Source: Thermoanaerobaculia bacterium (GTDB lineage: Bacteria > Acidobacteriota > Thermoanaerobaculia > Multivoradales > JAHEKO01). Taken from it: a DNA stretch of 64,000 bases. How positions within the stretch are numbered: the first letter of the stretch is position 1; every line of letters begins with the position of its first letter. Shown here in pieces: positions 1 to 8,261 of the stretch. The notes under the pieces were generated by a model. It was not told where the DNA came from and did not search any database. It saw only the letters and a list, made by a program, of their open reading frames with translations. A program made the translations under genes and the position numbers. Where the stretch lies: the NCBI GenBank assembly GCA_947259925.1, contig CAMYOG010000030.1, positions 58,083 to 122,082 of the forward strand. Reading direction: 5' to 3'.

Positions 1-149
1 GCCGCCAGGGTGGCGCCGCCGACCAGCCACCCGAGCTTGCCGCCGGCGATCCAGTAGTCGGACTCGCTGTGGGTCGACCGGAGGCTCATCCAACCGATCG
101 CGAACAGGACCGTGAAGTAGGCGCCGAAGACGATCAGGTGGACGGTCAC
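1..149 (-). CDS. Sodium:solute symporter (SSF family), N-terminal part only
   Basis: The first 49 residues of a membrane transporter that runs off the left edge of the window. The visible part has one hydrophobic helix (VHLIVFGAYFTVLFAIGW) followed by SESDYWIAGGKLGWLVGGAT, which is the TM1/TM2 signature of the sodium:solute symporter family (sodium-driven uptake of sugars, amino acids or other organic solutes). It starts with GTG, and that GTG overlaps the stop of the upstream small peptide gene in a GTGA arrangement, so translation is probably coupled. It is the last visible gene of an operon that begins with a dipeptidase, which fits uptake of amino acids or peptides, but the substrate cannot be told from this fragment. 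Confidence 0.75.
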   Translation of the reverse strand, partial: MTVHLIVFGAYFTVLFAIGWMSLRSTHSESDYWIAGGKLGWLVGGATLA

Positions 150-247
150 CGGCGCCGCTCCACCCAGTACATCCAGACCAGATACGCCCCGACCAACAGG
201 CCGAAGATCAGGAAGAGTCCCCAGAAGACGAAGCCGGGACCGTTCAC
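146..247 (-). CDS. 33-residue single-pass membrane peptide
   Basis: A very short gene squeezed between two others. It starts with GTG overlapping the stop of the gene before it (GTGA) and ends in a TGA overlapping the GTG of the symporter gene after it. The product has a short N-terminus, one hydrophobic helix (residues about 6-27, VFWGLFLIFGLLVGAYLVWM) and a basic tail WVERRR, so it should sit in the inner membrane with the C-terminus in the cytoplasm. The double four-base overlap is the main evidence that it is translated. By position it may be a small partner of the symporter, like the small subunits found with some SSF transporters. That role is inferred. Confidence 0.6.
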   Translation of the reverse strand: MNGPGFVFWGLFLIFGLLVGAYLVWMYWVERRR

Positions 248-951
248 CCGAGGCCCTTTCGCATGCGGCGCCAGCCGAACCCCGCCAGGACGATGAGCGC
301 GGCGACCGCGCCGACGTCGACCACACGCTCGGCGGTCAGGAGCGCGGGCGGCTCGGAGCCGCCGCGGAGCCGGATCATCGCCGGGATCACCGGCAGAGCG
401 AAGCGGTAGACGCTGCCCTCGGCGGTCAGCTCGACCGACTCGATGCGGGTGAACTCGAATGGGAAGGCGGAGTAGAGGTGGACGTCGGCGGGTAGGTGGA
501 CGGTCGCCACGAACGCCTCGGGCCGGGTCTCGGCGGGAGGCCACTCGGCGACCAACAGGGGGATGATCGGCGCGAAGCTCGCCGCCAGCCGGCCGACTTC
601 CGGCAGGACCTCGTAGACCAAGCGGAGCCGAATACGCCCGTCCGGGGCCGTTTCCGGCAGGTCGACCCGCCCGTCGACCCGTCCCTCTGCCGGACCGAGG
701 ATCCGGAACGACACCTCCTGCTCACCGAGGAAGGCCCGCACGTTGGTCACGCGAAAGCGGCCGAATTGGAGCGACCGGAAGATCACCTCGGTGGCGCCCG
801 CCGGGCGTAGGAAGTAGGTCATCGAGACCGTGCTCGGTGTGCCGCTCTTCAGCCGGGCTTCGACCGTCACGGAGTCGAGTGACGGCTCGGCGGCGAGAGT
901 GCCGCCGGCAAGGAGCGCGCCGACCAGCGTCGCCGCGAGGCACCGGCTCAC
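244..951 (-). CDS. Exported membrane-anchored protein of unknown function
   Basis: A 235-residue protein with an N-terminal signal sequence (LAATLVGALLAGGTLAAE), a beta-rich extracytoplasmic middle region and a C-terminal transmembrane helix (VGAVAALIVLAGFGW) followed by a basic stop-transfer tail RRMRKGLG. It starts with GTG 13 bases after the dipeptidase stop and its own stop overlaps the next start, so it is in the same transcription unit as the dipeptidase, the small membrane peptide and the symporter. I do not recognise the domain. A periplasmic accessory of the transporter is a possible reading from context only. Confidence 0.7.
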   Translation of the reverse strand: MSRCLAATLVGALLAGGTLAAEPSLDSVTVEARLKSGTPSTVSMTYFLRPAGATEVIFRSLQFGRFRVTNVRAFLGEQEVSFRILGPAEGRVDGRVDLPETAPDGRIRLRLVYEVLPEVGRLAASFAPIIPLLVAEWPPAETRPEAFVATVHLPADVHLYSAFPFEFTRIESVELTAEGSVYRFALPVIPAMIRLRGGSEPPALLTAERVVDVGAVAALIVLAGFGWRRMRKGLG

Positions 952-964
952 GGCCGGACCCGGC

Positions 965-2182
965 TCAGACCCAGACCTCCCGCAAGACGCGCAAGGCGTT
1001 GCCCCCGATCACCTTGATGATCTCCTCGTCGGAGTAGCCGTGCTTGACCAGCCAGCGAGGGATGTTCTTGGAGCACTCCGAGGGGTTCTCGAAGCCGCGC
1101 ACGTACTCGACCCGCTCGAAGTCCGGAGTCGTGCCGGCGGCTCGGGCACGCGACTCCTTGATCGAGAGGTTGGCGGTGTAGACGCGGTGGAGCCCGACGT
1201 GGTCGCCGTAGACCGTGTCGGGTCCGAACGATACGTGGTCGATGCCGACCAGCTCCTTGATGTACTCGAAGTGCTCCATGACCGACTCGACGGTATGGGT
1301 CGGGTTGCGAGCGGTGAGTGTCGTGTGCGGAGCGGCCTCGACGCCGATCAGACCACCGCGGGCGGCACACGCTTCGAGCACCTCGTCGGGCGCCAATCGG
1401 TTCGAGTCCCACAGGGCTCGCGCACCGATGTGGCTGAGCAGGATCGGCTTCGAGCTCGCCTCGATGACGTCCAGCGACGTCTGATCACCACAGTGGGAGC
1501 AGTCGATCAGCATCCCGACCCGGTTCATCCGCTCGACCGCCTGGCGTCCGAAAACGGTGAGCCCGCCGTCGCGCGGCTCGCGCAGCCCGGATCCCAGGGC
1601 GTTGGCCTCGGAGTAGGCGATCCCCATCGCCCGGACGCCCAGCCCGTAGAGGATCTCGATCCGATCGAGCTCGTTCTCGATCATCGCCGCGCCTTCGAGC
1701 GAGACGATGAAGGCGACCCGCTCCTCGCGGTGAGCGCGCAGGATGTCGTCGACGCTCTTGCAGTGGACCACGAAGTCCTGATGGGCGAGATCGCAGAGCC
1801 TCATCCCGAGGTCGTGGATCACGTCGTTCCACTTCCAGCCGCTCTTCGACTCGATGGTGCAGATGCCGTCGAGAAGGTTGTCGAAGACGGCGTCCCAGTA
1901 GGAGTCGGCGAGGCCGCGAAAGGCGGTCGCCGTGCGGCCCTCGCGGACGTAGGCGGGCGTCTGGTCGATGTCGGCGGGAAACGTTCCGAGGTGCTCGTGC
2001 AGCGAGATCATGACGTTGTCGCGCACCAGGCTCTCGACGTGTCGCTCCTGCTCGTCGCTGAGCTCGATCAGCGCTGGCGCCACGCGGTCGATCTCGGGGG
2101 CGAGGTCGAACGCGACGTAGTCGGCCCCGGGCTCGAGGTAGGAGTACGACTGGTAGTTGGTACCACGCTTCTTCCAGCTCAT
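965..2182 (-). CDS. Membrane dipeptidase (peptidase M19 family)
   Basis: A 405-residue zinc-dependent dipeptidase of the renal dipeptidase family (M19, amidohydrolase fold), which hydrolyses dipeptides. Family features are LIDCSHCGDQTSLDVIE, ILLSHIGARAL with the metal-binding histidines, the metal-bridging Glu in VSLEGAAMI, VGIDHVSFGPD, and the C-terminal GYSDEEIIKVIGGNALRVL. The first metal motif reads SLHEHLG, i.e. HxH where classical enzymes have HxD; I recall the same HxH in a bacterial subgroup, so it is probably not damage. GGAGGG lies four bases before the ATG, supporting this start. No signal peptide is visible, so it is likely cytoplasmic. First gene of an operon with an SSF transporter, consistent with peptide or amino-acid salvage. 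Confidence 0.85.
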   Translation of the reverse strand: MSWKKRGTNYQSYSYLEPGADYVAFDLAPEIDRVAPALIELSDEQERHVESLVRDNVMISLHEHLGTFPADIDQTPAYVREGRTATAFRGLADSYWDAVFDNLLDGICTIESKSGWKWNDVIHDLGMRLCDLAHQDFVVHCKSVDDILRAHREERVAFIVSLEGAAMIENELDRIEILYGLGVRAMGIAYSEANALGSGLREPRDGGLTVFGRQAVERMNRVGMLIDCSHCGDQTSLDVIEASSKPILLSHIGARALWDSNRLAPDEVLEACAARGGLIGVEAAPHTTLTARNPTHTVESVMEHFEYIKELVGIDHVSFGPDTVYGDHVGLHRVYTANLSIKESRARAAGTTPDFERVEYVRGFENPSECSKNIPRWLVKHGYSDEEIIKVIGGNALRVLREVWV

Positions 2183-2315
2183 CCGGCCCTCCGGAGTCTC
2201 GGGGTCGGGCAGACGATACCAGCAGCCACCGCCGTGGGACGGGGCCCGGCGTGCCTATCGGGCCGACCGACATTCCGATACGCTAGGCGGTCGAGTAGGC
2301 GGGTGCCCCGGTTCT

Positions 2316-2762
2316 ATGAGCAAACGGCGACGTGCGCGGGAAATGGCTGTGCAGATGCTCTATCAGAGCGATCTGGGAGCTACCGGCCCGGCCGCGGTGT
2401 TCAGTGACTTCAACCCCGAGGAGTACTTGCCGAACACCCTGAGTGACGAGCAGGCGTCCAAGGCGTTCGACTACGCCAAGCGACTGGTGGACGGCACGGT
2501 GGAGCACCGAGAGGAGATCGACGAGCTGATCAAGGGGCAGGCCGACAACTGGCGCCTGGAGCGTATGTCGGCGGTCGACCGGAACGTCCTGCGACTGGCG
2601 GTCTACGAGTTCTTGTACGAGCCCGACGTGCCCCAGCTGGTGGTCGTGGACGAGGCGATCGAGTTGGCGAAGAAGTTCGGCTCCGAGCAGTCGGGCCGAT
2701 TCGTCAACGGCCTCCTGGACGGCCTTCTGAAGACACACGACTTCCCGGGGTCCCTGAAATGA
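2316..2762 (+). CDS. nusB: Transcription antitermination factor NusB
   Basis: A 148-residue all-helical protein of the NusB/RsmB fold. It starts MSKRRRAREMAVQMLYQSD, the typical NusB beginning, and ends with the conserved VDEAIELAKKFGSEQSGRFV followed by NGLLD. NusB binds boxA RNA with NusE (S10) in the complex that keeps RNA polymerase processive through rRNA operons. The ATG at 2316 is chosen because homology begins there; the reading frame is open further upstream but that part is unlike NusB. No strong ribosome binding site is visible. Its stop overlaps the leuS start by four bases (ATGA), so nusB, leuS and lptE form one operon. Confidence 0.93.
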   Translation: MSKRRRAREMAVQMLYQSDLGATGPAAVFSDFNPEEYLPNTLSDEQASKAFDYAKRLVDGTVEHREEIDELIKGQADNWRLERMSAVDRNVLRLAVYEFLYEPDVPQLVVVDEAIELAKKFGSEQSGRFVNGLLDGLLKTHDFPGSLK

Positions 2763-5239
2763 GCTGGGGCAGTTACGACCACAAGCGGATCGAAGCGAAG
2801 TGGCAAGCGCGCTGGAGAAGCCAGCGCGCAGGCGAGGTCGACCTGCGCAACCCGCAGGACGCCTATTACATGCTGGTGATGTTCCCCTACCCGTCGGGCG
2901 ATCGTCTGCACGTTGGCCACGGCCGCAACTACATCATGGGCGACGTGCTCTATCGCTACCTGCGGATGCGGGGCCGACGGCCACTCAATCCGATGGGTTG
3001 GGACTCGTTCGGCCTGCCAGCCGAGAATGCGGCGATCGAGCGCCAGGTTCATCCTCAGGACTGGACGATGAACAACATCGCCGCCATGAAGGAGCAGTTC
3101 GGCAAGTGGGGGATCCTGTACGACTGGTCGAAGGAGATCAGCTCGTGCACCCCCGAGTACTACCGTTGGAATCAATGGCTCTTCCTGCGCATGCTCGAGA
3201 AGGACCTGGCCTACAAGCGCGAAGCGCCGGTCAACTGGTGCCCGAGCTGCCAGACGGTCCTGGCCAACGAGCAGGTGATCGACGGCCGCTGTGAGCGCTG
3301 TCGCTCCGAAGTCGTTCAGAAGACCCTCAGCCAGTGGTTCCTGCGCATCACCGAGCACGCCGAGCGGCTGCTCGCCAACCTCGACGGGCTCGACGGGTGG
3401 CCCGAGCGAGTCAAGGTGATGCAGCGGAACTGGATCGGGCGCTCCGAGGGTGCCGAGCTCGAGTTCGAGCTGCCCGATCACGGCCAGACTCTGACCGTCT
3501 TCACGACCCGGCCCGACACGGTGCACGGCGCTACATTCATGGTGCTGGCGCCAGAGCACCCACTGGTGCCCGATCTGATCGCCGACAACCCGCAGCGTGA
3601 AGAGATCGAGGCGTGGATCGACAAGGTACGCAACACCCCGAGGATCCAGCGCGAGGCCGAGGAGCGGCAGAAGGAGGGCCGCGACACCGGCTCGTCGGCG
3701 CTCAACCCGGCCACCGGCGAGCGCATTCCGATCTGGCTGGCCGACTACGTGCTGCCCGAATACGGCACCGGCTCGATCATGGCGGTGCCGGCGCACGACA
3801 GCCGGGATCTCGAATTCGCGCGTCAGGAGGGGCTCGGCGTTCGCCTGGTCTACCACCCGGAGGACGAAGAGCTCGACGCCGACACCATGACCGAACCGGT
3901 GTTGCACCGCGGGGTGATCCGGAATGCGCCGCCCTTCGACGGCGAGAAAGACGGCCCCGAGACCCTGGCACGGTTCATCGATTGGGTCGAGGAGCAGGGC
4001 TGGGGCCGGCGCAAGGTCACGTTTCGACTGCGCGACTGGCTGATCTCACGCCAGCGCTACTGGGGGACGCCGATTCCGGTGGTCTACTGCGACGGCTGCG
4101 GGATCGTGCCGGTACCGGACGAGGAGCTCCCGGTCACCCTGCCGTACGACGTCGAGTTCACAGGCCGGCGCGGCAACCCGCTCGAGCGGCACGAGGCCTT
4201 CCTGGCGGCAACCTGCGCCGAATGCGGTGGGGAGGCGCGGCGCGAGACCGACACGATGGACACCTTCGTCGACAGCTCCTGGTACTTCCTGCGCTACCTG
4301 TCGGCCCGGGACGACCGGCAGATCTTCGACTCGAGCCTGGCGGCGGACTGGTGTCCGGTCGATCAGTACATCGGCGGCATCGAGCACGCCATCCTGCACC
4401 TGCTCTATGCGCGCTTCGTCACCCTGGTGCTGCACGACTTCGGACTGATCGAGTTCGAGGAGCCGTTCACCAACCTGTTCAACCAGGGGATGATCACGAG
4501 TTTCTCCGAGGAGAGTGGCCGGGTAGAGAAGATGTCCAAATCGCGCGGCAACACGATCTCGCCGGATCAGCTGATCGAGGAGATGGGTGCCGACACCGAG
4601 CGGGTCTACACGCTCTTCCTGGGTCCGCCCGACGAAGAGGTCGAGTGGAACCAGGAGGCGGTCTCCGGCGCCTACCGCTTTCTCAACCGGGTCTGGCGAG
4701 CGGGCGAGAAGCTCGAGGATGCACCGCCGACCGGTCCCGCCGACGAGGAGCTCGAGCGCCTGCGCCACGTCGCGGTCGAGCGCGTTACGCGCGACATGGA
4801 GAAGTTCAAGTTCAACACCGTGGTCGCGGCACTGATGGAGCTGATGAACGCGCTCGGCAAGGCGCTGGAGGAGCGCACCGCCTCGAAGCTGGTCTGCGAG
4901 CAGGCGTTCGATACGCTCGTCCAGCTCCTGCACCCGTTCGCGCCTCACGTCACCGAGGAGCTGTGGGAGGCGCGCGGTCACCCCGAGACGCTGCTCGAAT
5001 CGTCCTGGCCGGACTACGACGAGGAGAAGCTGGTGGCCGCACGGGTTACGATCGTGGTCCAGATCGACGGCAAGCTGCGCGATCGGCTGGACGTCCCCGC
5101 GGAAGCGGCCGAGAACGAGGTCGTCGAGGCGGTGATGGCGAGCCCGAAGGTCGAGCAGCATCTGGGCGGTCGGGAGGTGGCCAAAACGATCGTGGTCCCC
5201 GGCCGACTCGTCAATCTGGTTACGAGGCCCTCCGCATGA
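2759..5239 (+). CDS. leuS: Leucyl-tRNA synthetase
   Basis: An 826-residue class Ia aminoacyl-tRNA synthetase that charges tRNA-Leu. The ATP-binding HIGH motif appears as HVGHGRN at residues 51-57 and the second signature as KMSKSRGN near residue 592. Between them lies the CP1 editing domain (TTRPDTVHGATFMVLAPEHP), and the C-terminus has the tRNA-binding region. Length is normal for the bacterial enzyme. Both ends overlap neighbours by four bases (nusB upstream, lptE downstream). leuS next to lptE is the same pairing as in E. coli. A tRNA-Leu(CAA), a substrate of this enzyme, is encoded at 44582. Confidence 0.97.
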   Translation: MSWGSYDHKRIEAKWQARWRSQRAGEVDLRNPQDAYYMLVMFPYPSGDRLHVGHGRNYIMGDVLYRYLRMRGRRPLNPMGWDSFGLPAENAAIERQVHPQDWTMNNIAAMKEQFGKWGILYDWSKEISSCTPEYYRWNQWLFLRMLEKDLAYKREAPVNWCPSCQTVLANEQVIDGRCERCRSEVVQKTLSQWFLRITEHAERLLANLDGLDGWPERVKVMQRNWIGRSEGAELEFELPDHGQTLTVFTTRPDTVHGATFMVLAPEHPLVPDLIADNPQREEIEAWIDKVRNTPRIQREAEERQKEGRDTGSSALNPATGERIPIWLADYVLPEYGTGSIMAVPAHDSRDLEFARQEGLGVRLVYHPEDEELDADTMTEPVLHRGVIRNAPPFDGEKDGPETLARFIDWVEEQGWGRRKVTFRLRDWLISRQRYWGTPIPVVYCDGCGIVPVPDEELPVTLPYDVEFTGRRGNPLERHEAFLAATCAECGGEARRETDTMDTFVDSSWYFLRYLSARDDRQIFDSSLAADWCPVDQYIGGIEHAILHLLYARFVTLVLHDFGLIEFEEPFTNLFNQGMITSFSEESGRVEKMSKSRGNTISPDQLIEEMGADTERVYTLFLGPPDEEVEWNQEAVSGAYRFLNRVWRAGEKLEDAPPTGPADEELERLRHVAVERVTRDMEKFKFNTVVAALMELMNALGKALEERTASKLVCEQAFDTLVQLLHPFAPHVTEELWEARGHPETLLESSWPDYDEEKLVAARVTIVVQIDGKLRDRLDVPAEAAENEVVEAVMASPKVEQHLGGREVAKTIVVPGRLVNLVTRPSA

Positions 5240-5769
5240 TCCGACGACCCCATTCACGTTTTGCCCTGAGCCTGCCCGCCCTGGTGCTGGTGGTGGCCGC
5301 CGGCTGTGGCTACAGCCTGGTAGGTCGCAGCAGCAACCTACCCGAGGACGTGCGCTCGATCTTCGTCGAGACGCTCGAGAACCAGACCACGCGAGCACAG
5401 ATCGACCAGATCCTGACCCAGGCGATCACCAACGAGTTCGTCACCCGCCAGCGCTTCACCGTGGTTCCGGACCAGACGAGCGCCGACGCGATCCTCTCCG
5501 GTACCCTGACCTCGTTTCGGGTCCGGCCGGTGACGTTCAATGCCGACGGCCGGGCAGAGGAGTACGAGATCTCCATCATGGCTCGGATGGAGTTCAAGCG
5601 ACCGGGCGACGACGAGCCGATCTGGGCCAATCCGGCCTACCTCTTCCGCCAGGCTTACGACCTGGAGCTCGAGGCGGGTGGCTTCCTCGACACCGAGGAC
5701 GCCGCGATGTTCGAGGTAGCGGAGAACTTCGCCCAGACGATGGTGATCGATCTCTTGGAAGGCTTCTAA
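5236..5769 (+). CDS. lptE: LPS-assembly lipoprotein LptE
   Basis: A 177-residue lipoprotein. The N-terminal signal ends in a lipobox (VVAAGCGYSL), with the acylated Cys followed by GYSL, which is characteristic of LptE. The rest has the family pattern NLPEDVRSIFVETLENQTTR and an alpha/beta fold. LptE plugs the LptD beta-barrel in the outer membrane and completes LPS delivery to the surface. LptD itself is not in the window. The ATG overlaps the leuS stop (ATGA). holA, which often follows in proteobacteria, is absent; the gene is followed by 740 bases of repeats. Confidence 0.88.
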   Translation: MIRRPHSRFALSLPALVLVVAAGCGYSLVGRSSNLPEDVRSIFVETLENQTTRAQIDQILTQAITNEFVTRQRFTVVPDQTSADAILSGTLTSFRVRPVTFNADGRAEEYEISIMARMEFKRPGDDEPIWANPAYLFRQAYDLELEAGGFLDTEDAAMFEVAENFAQTMVIDLLEGF

Positions 5770-5825
5770 CCCGACCGTCAGTTCGAGCGGGCCGATGAGG
5801 CGATCCCAGGGGTGGAAGACGTCTC

Positions 5826-5950
5826 TCCGCCGGGACGGCGCCCTTCAGTCGGACTCCGGCGGGTAGCGGGCGCCTCGGCTGCGGCTGCGCTCGGACCGAC
5901 AGCAGCCTCCGGAGGTCCTACCAGCGCTTGCCTGGATGCCCTTGGAGCGA
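5826..5950 (+). repeat. Left arm of ~125-bp imperfect inverted repeat
   Basis: This segment begins with TCCGCCGGGACGGCGCCC and ends with TGCCCTTGGAG. It matches the reverse complement of 6186-6312 over nearly its whole length with scattered differences and a few small gaps. Shared blocks include CTTCAGTCGGACTC, GCGGGCGCCTC and CCAGCGCTTGCCT. Confidence 0.8.
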
Positions 5951-6185
5951 CGTCCTCCACCCCTGGGCTCGCCTCACCTCTCGTTGGAGGTCCAGGCGTC
6001 CTACTGACTGAAGGTCCCGGAGCGGGCTGCTCGGCTTCTGGAATCCGAGGAATTGATGGATTCTCTCGGTCACGCGGTCACTCGATCCCGTGACCTCGTA
6101 GAGCGGCTCTACTCGACACCTGGAGCGGAGCTTTGAATCCTCGAAGGCGAATCCGAGAGGCGTGTTGGTCCAGGGCCGGACAAGC

Positions 6186-6312
6186 TCTCTCCAAGGGCGT
6201 CAAGGCAAGCGCTGGAAGGTCCGCTGGAGTTGTACCGAGGTTGCAGCGCAGCCGCAGCTGAGGCGCCCGCTTTCCACCAGAGTCCGACTGAAGGGCGCCG
6301 TCCCGGCGGAGG
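6186..6312 (-). repeat. Right arm of ~125-bp imperfect inverted repeat
   Basis: Reverse-complement partner of 5826-5950. Between the arms lie about 235 bases that contain part of another inverted pair (6160-6192 with 6308-6341), so several alternative foldings are possible. Confidence 0.8.
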
Positions 6313-6364
6313 GAGCCTGTCCGGCCCTGGACCAGCACGCCGGCTCCTCGTGAAGATGACCGCC

Positions 6365-6478
6365 GGGGCGCCGTCCCGGCGGAGAGATGTCCTTCACCCC
6401 TGGGATCGCCTCGCCGGCCCCCTCGAGGTGACGATCCGCCGGCGTCGTACCGGCGGAGGGAGCCTGTCGAGGCTCTGA
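6365..6478 (-). repeat. Additional partial copies of the same repeat family
   Basis: 6369-6417 is an inverted copy of 5792-5840 and shares CACCCCTGGGATCGCCTC. It is followed at 6435-6478 by a degenerate unit (CCGCCGGCGTCGTACCGGCGG, a perfect-stem hairpin, written here with its full 21 bases interrupted: CCGCCGG, loop CGTCGTA, CCGGCGG) and GGAGGGAGCCTGTC, which repeats 6308-6321 in direct orientation. Confidence 0.7.
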
Positions 6479-6510
6479 GCTAGCCCGTCGGGGCCGCGAG
6501 GGGACCTTGT

Positions 6511-6777
6511 CTAGTTGCCGAGCGCCGCGACCGACCTGGTCAGACGGGACTTGGTGCGAGCGGCGGCGTTGGCGTGGATGATCTTCTTCTGGGCGGTGGT
6601 ATCGACCAGCTCGAGCGTAGTCGGCAGGAGCGACTGGGCGGTCTCCTTGTCGCCGGCTTCGACCGCCGCGCGCAGCTCGCGGATGGCGGTACGCATGCGG
6701 GTCCGGGTGCTCCGGTTGCGGTTGCGGCTCGACTCGTTGGTTCGATTCCGCTTCTCAGCGGACTTGATGTTGGCCAT
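6511..6777 (-). CDS. rpsT: 30S ribosomal protein S20
   Basis: An 88-residue, very basic helical protein that binds 16S rRNA early in small-subunit assembly. It begins MANIKSAEKRNRTNES and has the family end pattern KKIIHANAAARTKSRLTR. AGGAG lies six bases before the ATG, fixing this start. It follows cpoB by 14 bases and so is probably the last gene of the tol-pal transcript, an unusual partnership for rpsT. Downstream is the repeat mosaic. Confidence 0.95.
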   Translation of the reverse strand: MANIKSAEKRNRTNESSRNRNRSTRTRMRTAIRELRAAVEAGDKETAQSLLPTTLELVDTTAQKKIIHANAAARTKSRLTRSVAALGN

Positions 6778-6791
6778 GGTGTTCTCCTGGG

Positions 6792-7598
6792 TCAGCGACC
6801 GCGGCTGCCGAGGCGCTGGCGTGCCAGGTTCGCCTCGTCGGAGCCAGGGAATTGCTGAATGACGTTCCTGAGCTGGACCTCGCCCTGTTCTATCAGGCCG
6901 AGCTCCAGATAGGAATAGCCTTTCTTGAGGATAGCGCTCGCCGTCTTGTCGCTCTGTGGGTAATCGGTGAGGATGGTGTCGAACTGGGCGATCGCCTGCT
7001 GGTACTTGGCCTGACTGAAGTAGCTCTCGCCGGTCCAATAGGTAGCGTTGTCGGTCAGCTCGGTGTCGGGAAAGTTGGCGGAGTAACGGCGGAAACCGAG
7101 GATCGCGAGATCGTAGTTGCCGCGCAGGTAGTCGTTGTAGGCGGTGTCGTAGAGAGCCTGCGGGTCGTCGGGAGGCTCGGTCAGGGAAGCCGAGGGGCTG
7201 GCGGCGGTCGGACCGAAGTTCGAGCCGAGCGAGTTCCGCACCGCCATCAACTCCTGATTGGTCGCGGTGATCTGCTGCGAGAGCTGCGACAGACGGTAGT
7301 TGGTGTCACCGAGGTTGGCCTGGAGCTGTTCGATCTGGCGACTCAGCTCCTCGAGGCTGATCTGGACGTCGGCCTCGGACTTGAGCAGTGACTCCGTCTG
7401 GGTCGAGATGCGCTCGCCGAGAGCGGCCACCTCGTCCTTGCTCGACGTCTGCTGCTGGAGCTCCAGCACCTGCCGTTGGATGTCCGAGAGCTTCGAGTGG
7501 ATCTCGTCCAGGTCACTGCTCGAGACGCAGCCCACGGCGAGTAGGGAACTCAACGGGATCGCCAGCAAGGCAATCCTCGGCTGGAGGGCGCTGCTCAA
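6792..7598 (-). CDS. cpoB: Tol-Pal system coordinator CpoB (YbgF)
   Basis: A 268-residue exported protein. Residues 1-24 are a signal sequence ending LLAVGC, which reads as a lipobox. A long coiled coil follows (about 30-125, heptads such as LDEIHSKLSDIQRQVLELQQ), then a linker and C-terminal TPR repeats (YLRGNYDLAILGFRRY, YFSQAKYQQAIAQFDTIL). CpoB trimers coordinate outer-membrane constriction with septal peptidoglycan synthesis. The start is TTG with GGAG about ten bases upstream; no ATG is available near the homologous start. It lies 21 bases after pal, the usual position. The E. coli protein is periplasmic and not lipidated, so the lipobox is a lineage variation. Confidence 0.9.
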   Translation of the reverse strand: MSSALQPRIALLAIPLSSLLAVGCVSSSDLDEIHSKLSDIQRQVLELQQQTSSKDEVAALGERISTQTESLLKSEADVQISLEELSRQIEQLQANLGDTNYRLSQLSQQITATNQELMAVRNSLGSNFGPTAASPSASLTEPPDDPQALYDTAYNDYLRGNYDLAILGFRRYSANFPDTELTDNATYWTGESYFSQAKYQQAIAQFDTILTDYPQSDKTASAILKKGYSYLELGLIEQGEVQLRNVIQQFPGSDEANLARQRLGSRGR

Positions 7599-7619
7599 TG
7601 CCGACGACTCTCCGACGCC

Positions 7620-8192
7620 CTACTTGCTGGTGACGACGAACCGCGCCCGACGGTTCTGCTGCCAGCAGCTCTCGTTACTCTCGCGGCAGACCGGGTTCTC
7701 CTCGCCGTAGCTGACGGTGCGCATACGGGAGCCGGAGATGCCCAGCGACGCGATGTAGTCGGCGGCGGCGTTGGCGCGCCGGTCGCCGAGAGCGATGTTG
7801 TATTCGTTGGTGCCACGCTCGTCACAGTGACCCTCGATGGTCACGGTGACGGTGTCGTAGTCGCGCAGGAAAGCGGCGTTCTTCGCGAGCCGATCGCGAG
7901 CCTCGGGCTTGAGGTCGTACTTGTCGAAGTCGAAGTAGACGTCCCCGATCAGACCCCGCTCGCGAGCGAATCTGTTGAACTCCTCCATCTCGAGATCCAT
8001 GCCCTCGAGCTTACGGTCGTCGTCGACGACGGGTGCGGGAGAGTCGGCGATGTCATCCGCCGGCCCGGTGGAGGGAGGCGTCGGCGCCATCGGTGCTTCG
8101 ACGGTTTCCGGAGCCTTCTTGCCGCAGCCATAACCCACGACTGCCAGTGCAACCAACACAACCCAGACCGCCATGGTCCATTTGCGGTTCAT
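7620..8192 (-). CDS. pal: Peptidoglycan-associated lipoprotein Pal
   Basis: A 190-residue outer-membrane lipoprotein: signal sequence with lipobox VGYGC, Pro-rich linker, then an OmpA C-terminal domain (DVYFDFDKYDLKPEARDRL, TIEGHCDERGTNEYNIALG, DRRANA) that binds diaminopimelate in peptidoglycan through the conserved Asp and Arg. It links the outer membrane to the wall and to TolB. The start at 8192 is chosen because AAGGAG lies six bases before it; an in-frame ATG five codons upstream overlaps that ribosome binding site. There is a 126-base gap to tolB upstream with a possible separate promoter. Confidence 0.95.
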   Translation of the reverse strand: MNRKWTMAVWVVLVALAVVGYGCGKKAPETVEAPMAPTPPSTGPADDIADSPAPVVDDDRKLEGMDLEMEEFNRFARERGLIGDVYFDFDKYDLKPEARDRLAKNAAFLRDYDTVTVTIEGHCDERGTNEYNIALGDRRANAAADYIASLGISGSRMRTVSYGEENPVCRESNESCWQQNRRARFVVTSK

Positions 8193-8261
8193 CACCGTCT
8201 CCTTCATATCGCAATCAAGTCTTAGTGGAATCGGCTCAATCCCTGACCGAACTTGGGCAGT

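Larger units (their letters stand above)
5770..6510. other. 741-base non-coding region, mosaic of inverted repeats
   Basis: No convincing gene lies between the convergent lptE and rpsT. The open frames here are short, lack ribosome binding sites and run through the repeats on both strands. The space is filled with related repeat units in both orientations: a ~125-bp pair (5826-5950 with 6186-6312), a ~49-bp pair (5792-5840 with 6369-6417), a ~27-bp pair (5797-5823 with 5950-5976) and a ~32-bp pair (6160-6192 with 6308-6341). A recurrent core is CGCCGTCCCGGCGGAG, which is itself a small hairpin. It could be a cluster of mobile palindromic repeats, a structured RNA, or a transcription barrier between the two operons. 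Confidence 0.7.

Noticed and set aside
965..2182. HxH in place of HxD in the dipeptidase as evidence of inactivation
   Set aside because: The remaining metal ligands are intact and I recall the same variation in a bacterial subgroup of M19 proteins, so it is more likely a subfamily trait.
5812..6478. Several 60-95-codon open frames on both strands in the lptE-rpsT gap
   Set aside because: They run through the inverted repeats, have no ribosome binding sites, no family resemblance, and exist because the repeats are GC-rich and poor in stop codons.
8193..8207. Upstream ATG of pal
   Set aside because: It overlaps the AAGGAG ribosome binding site that serves the ATG at 8192.
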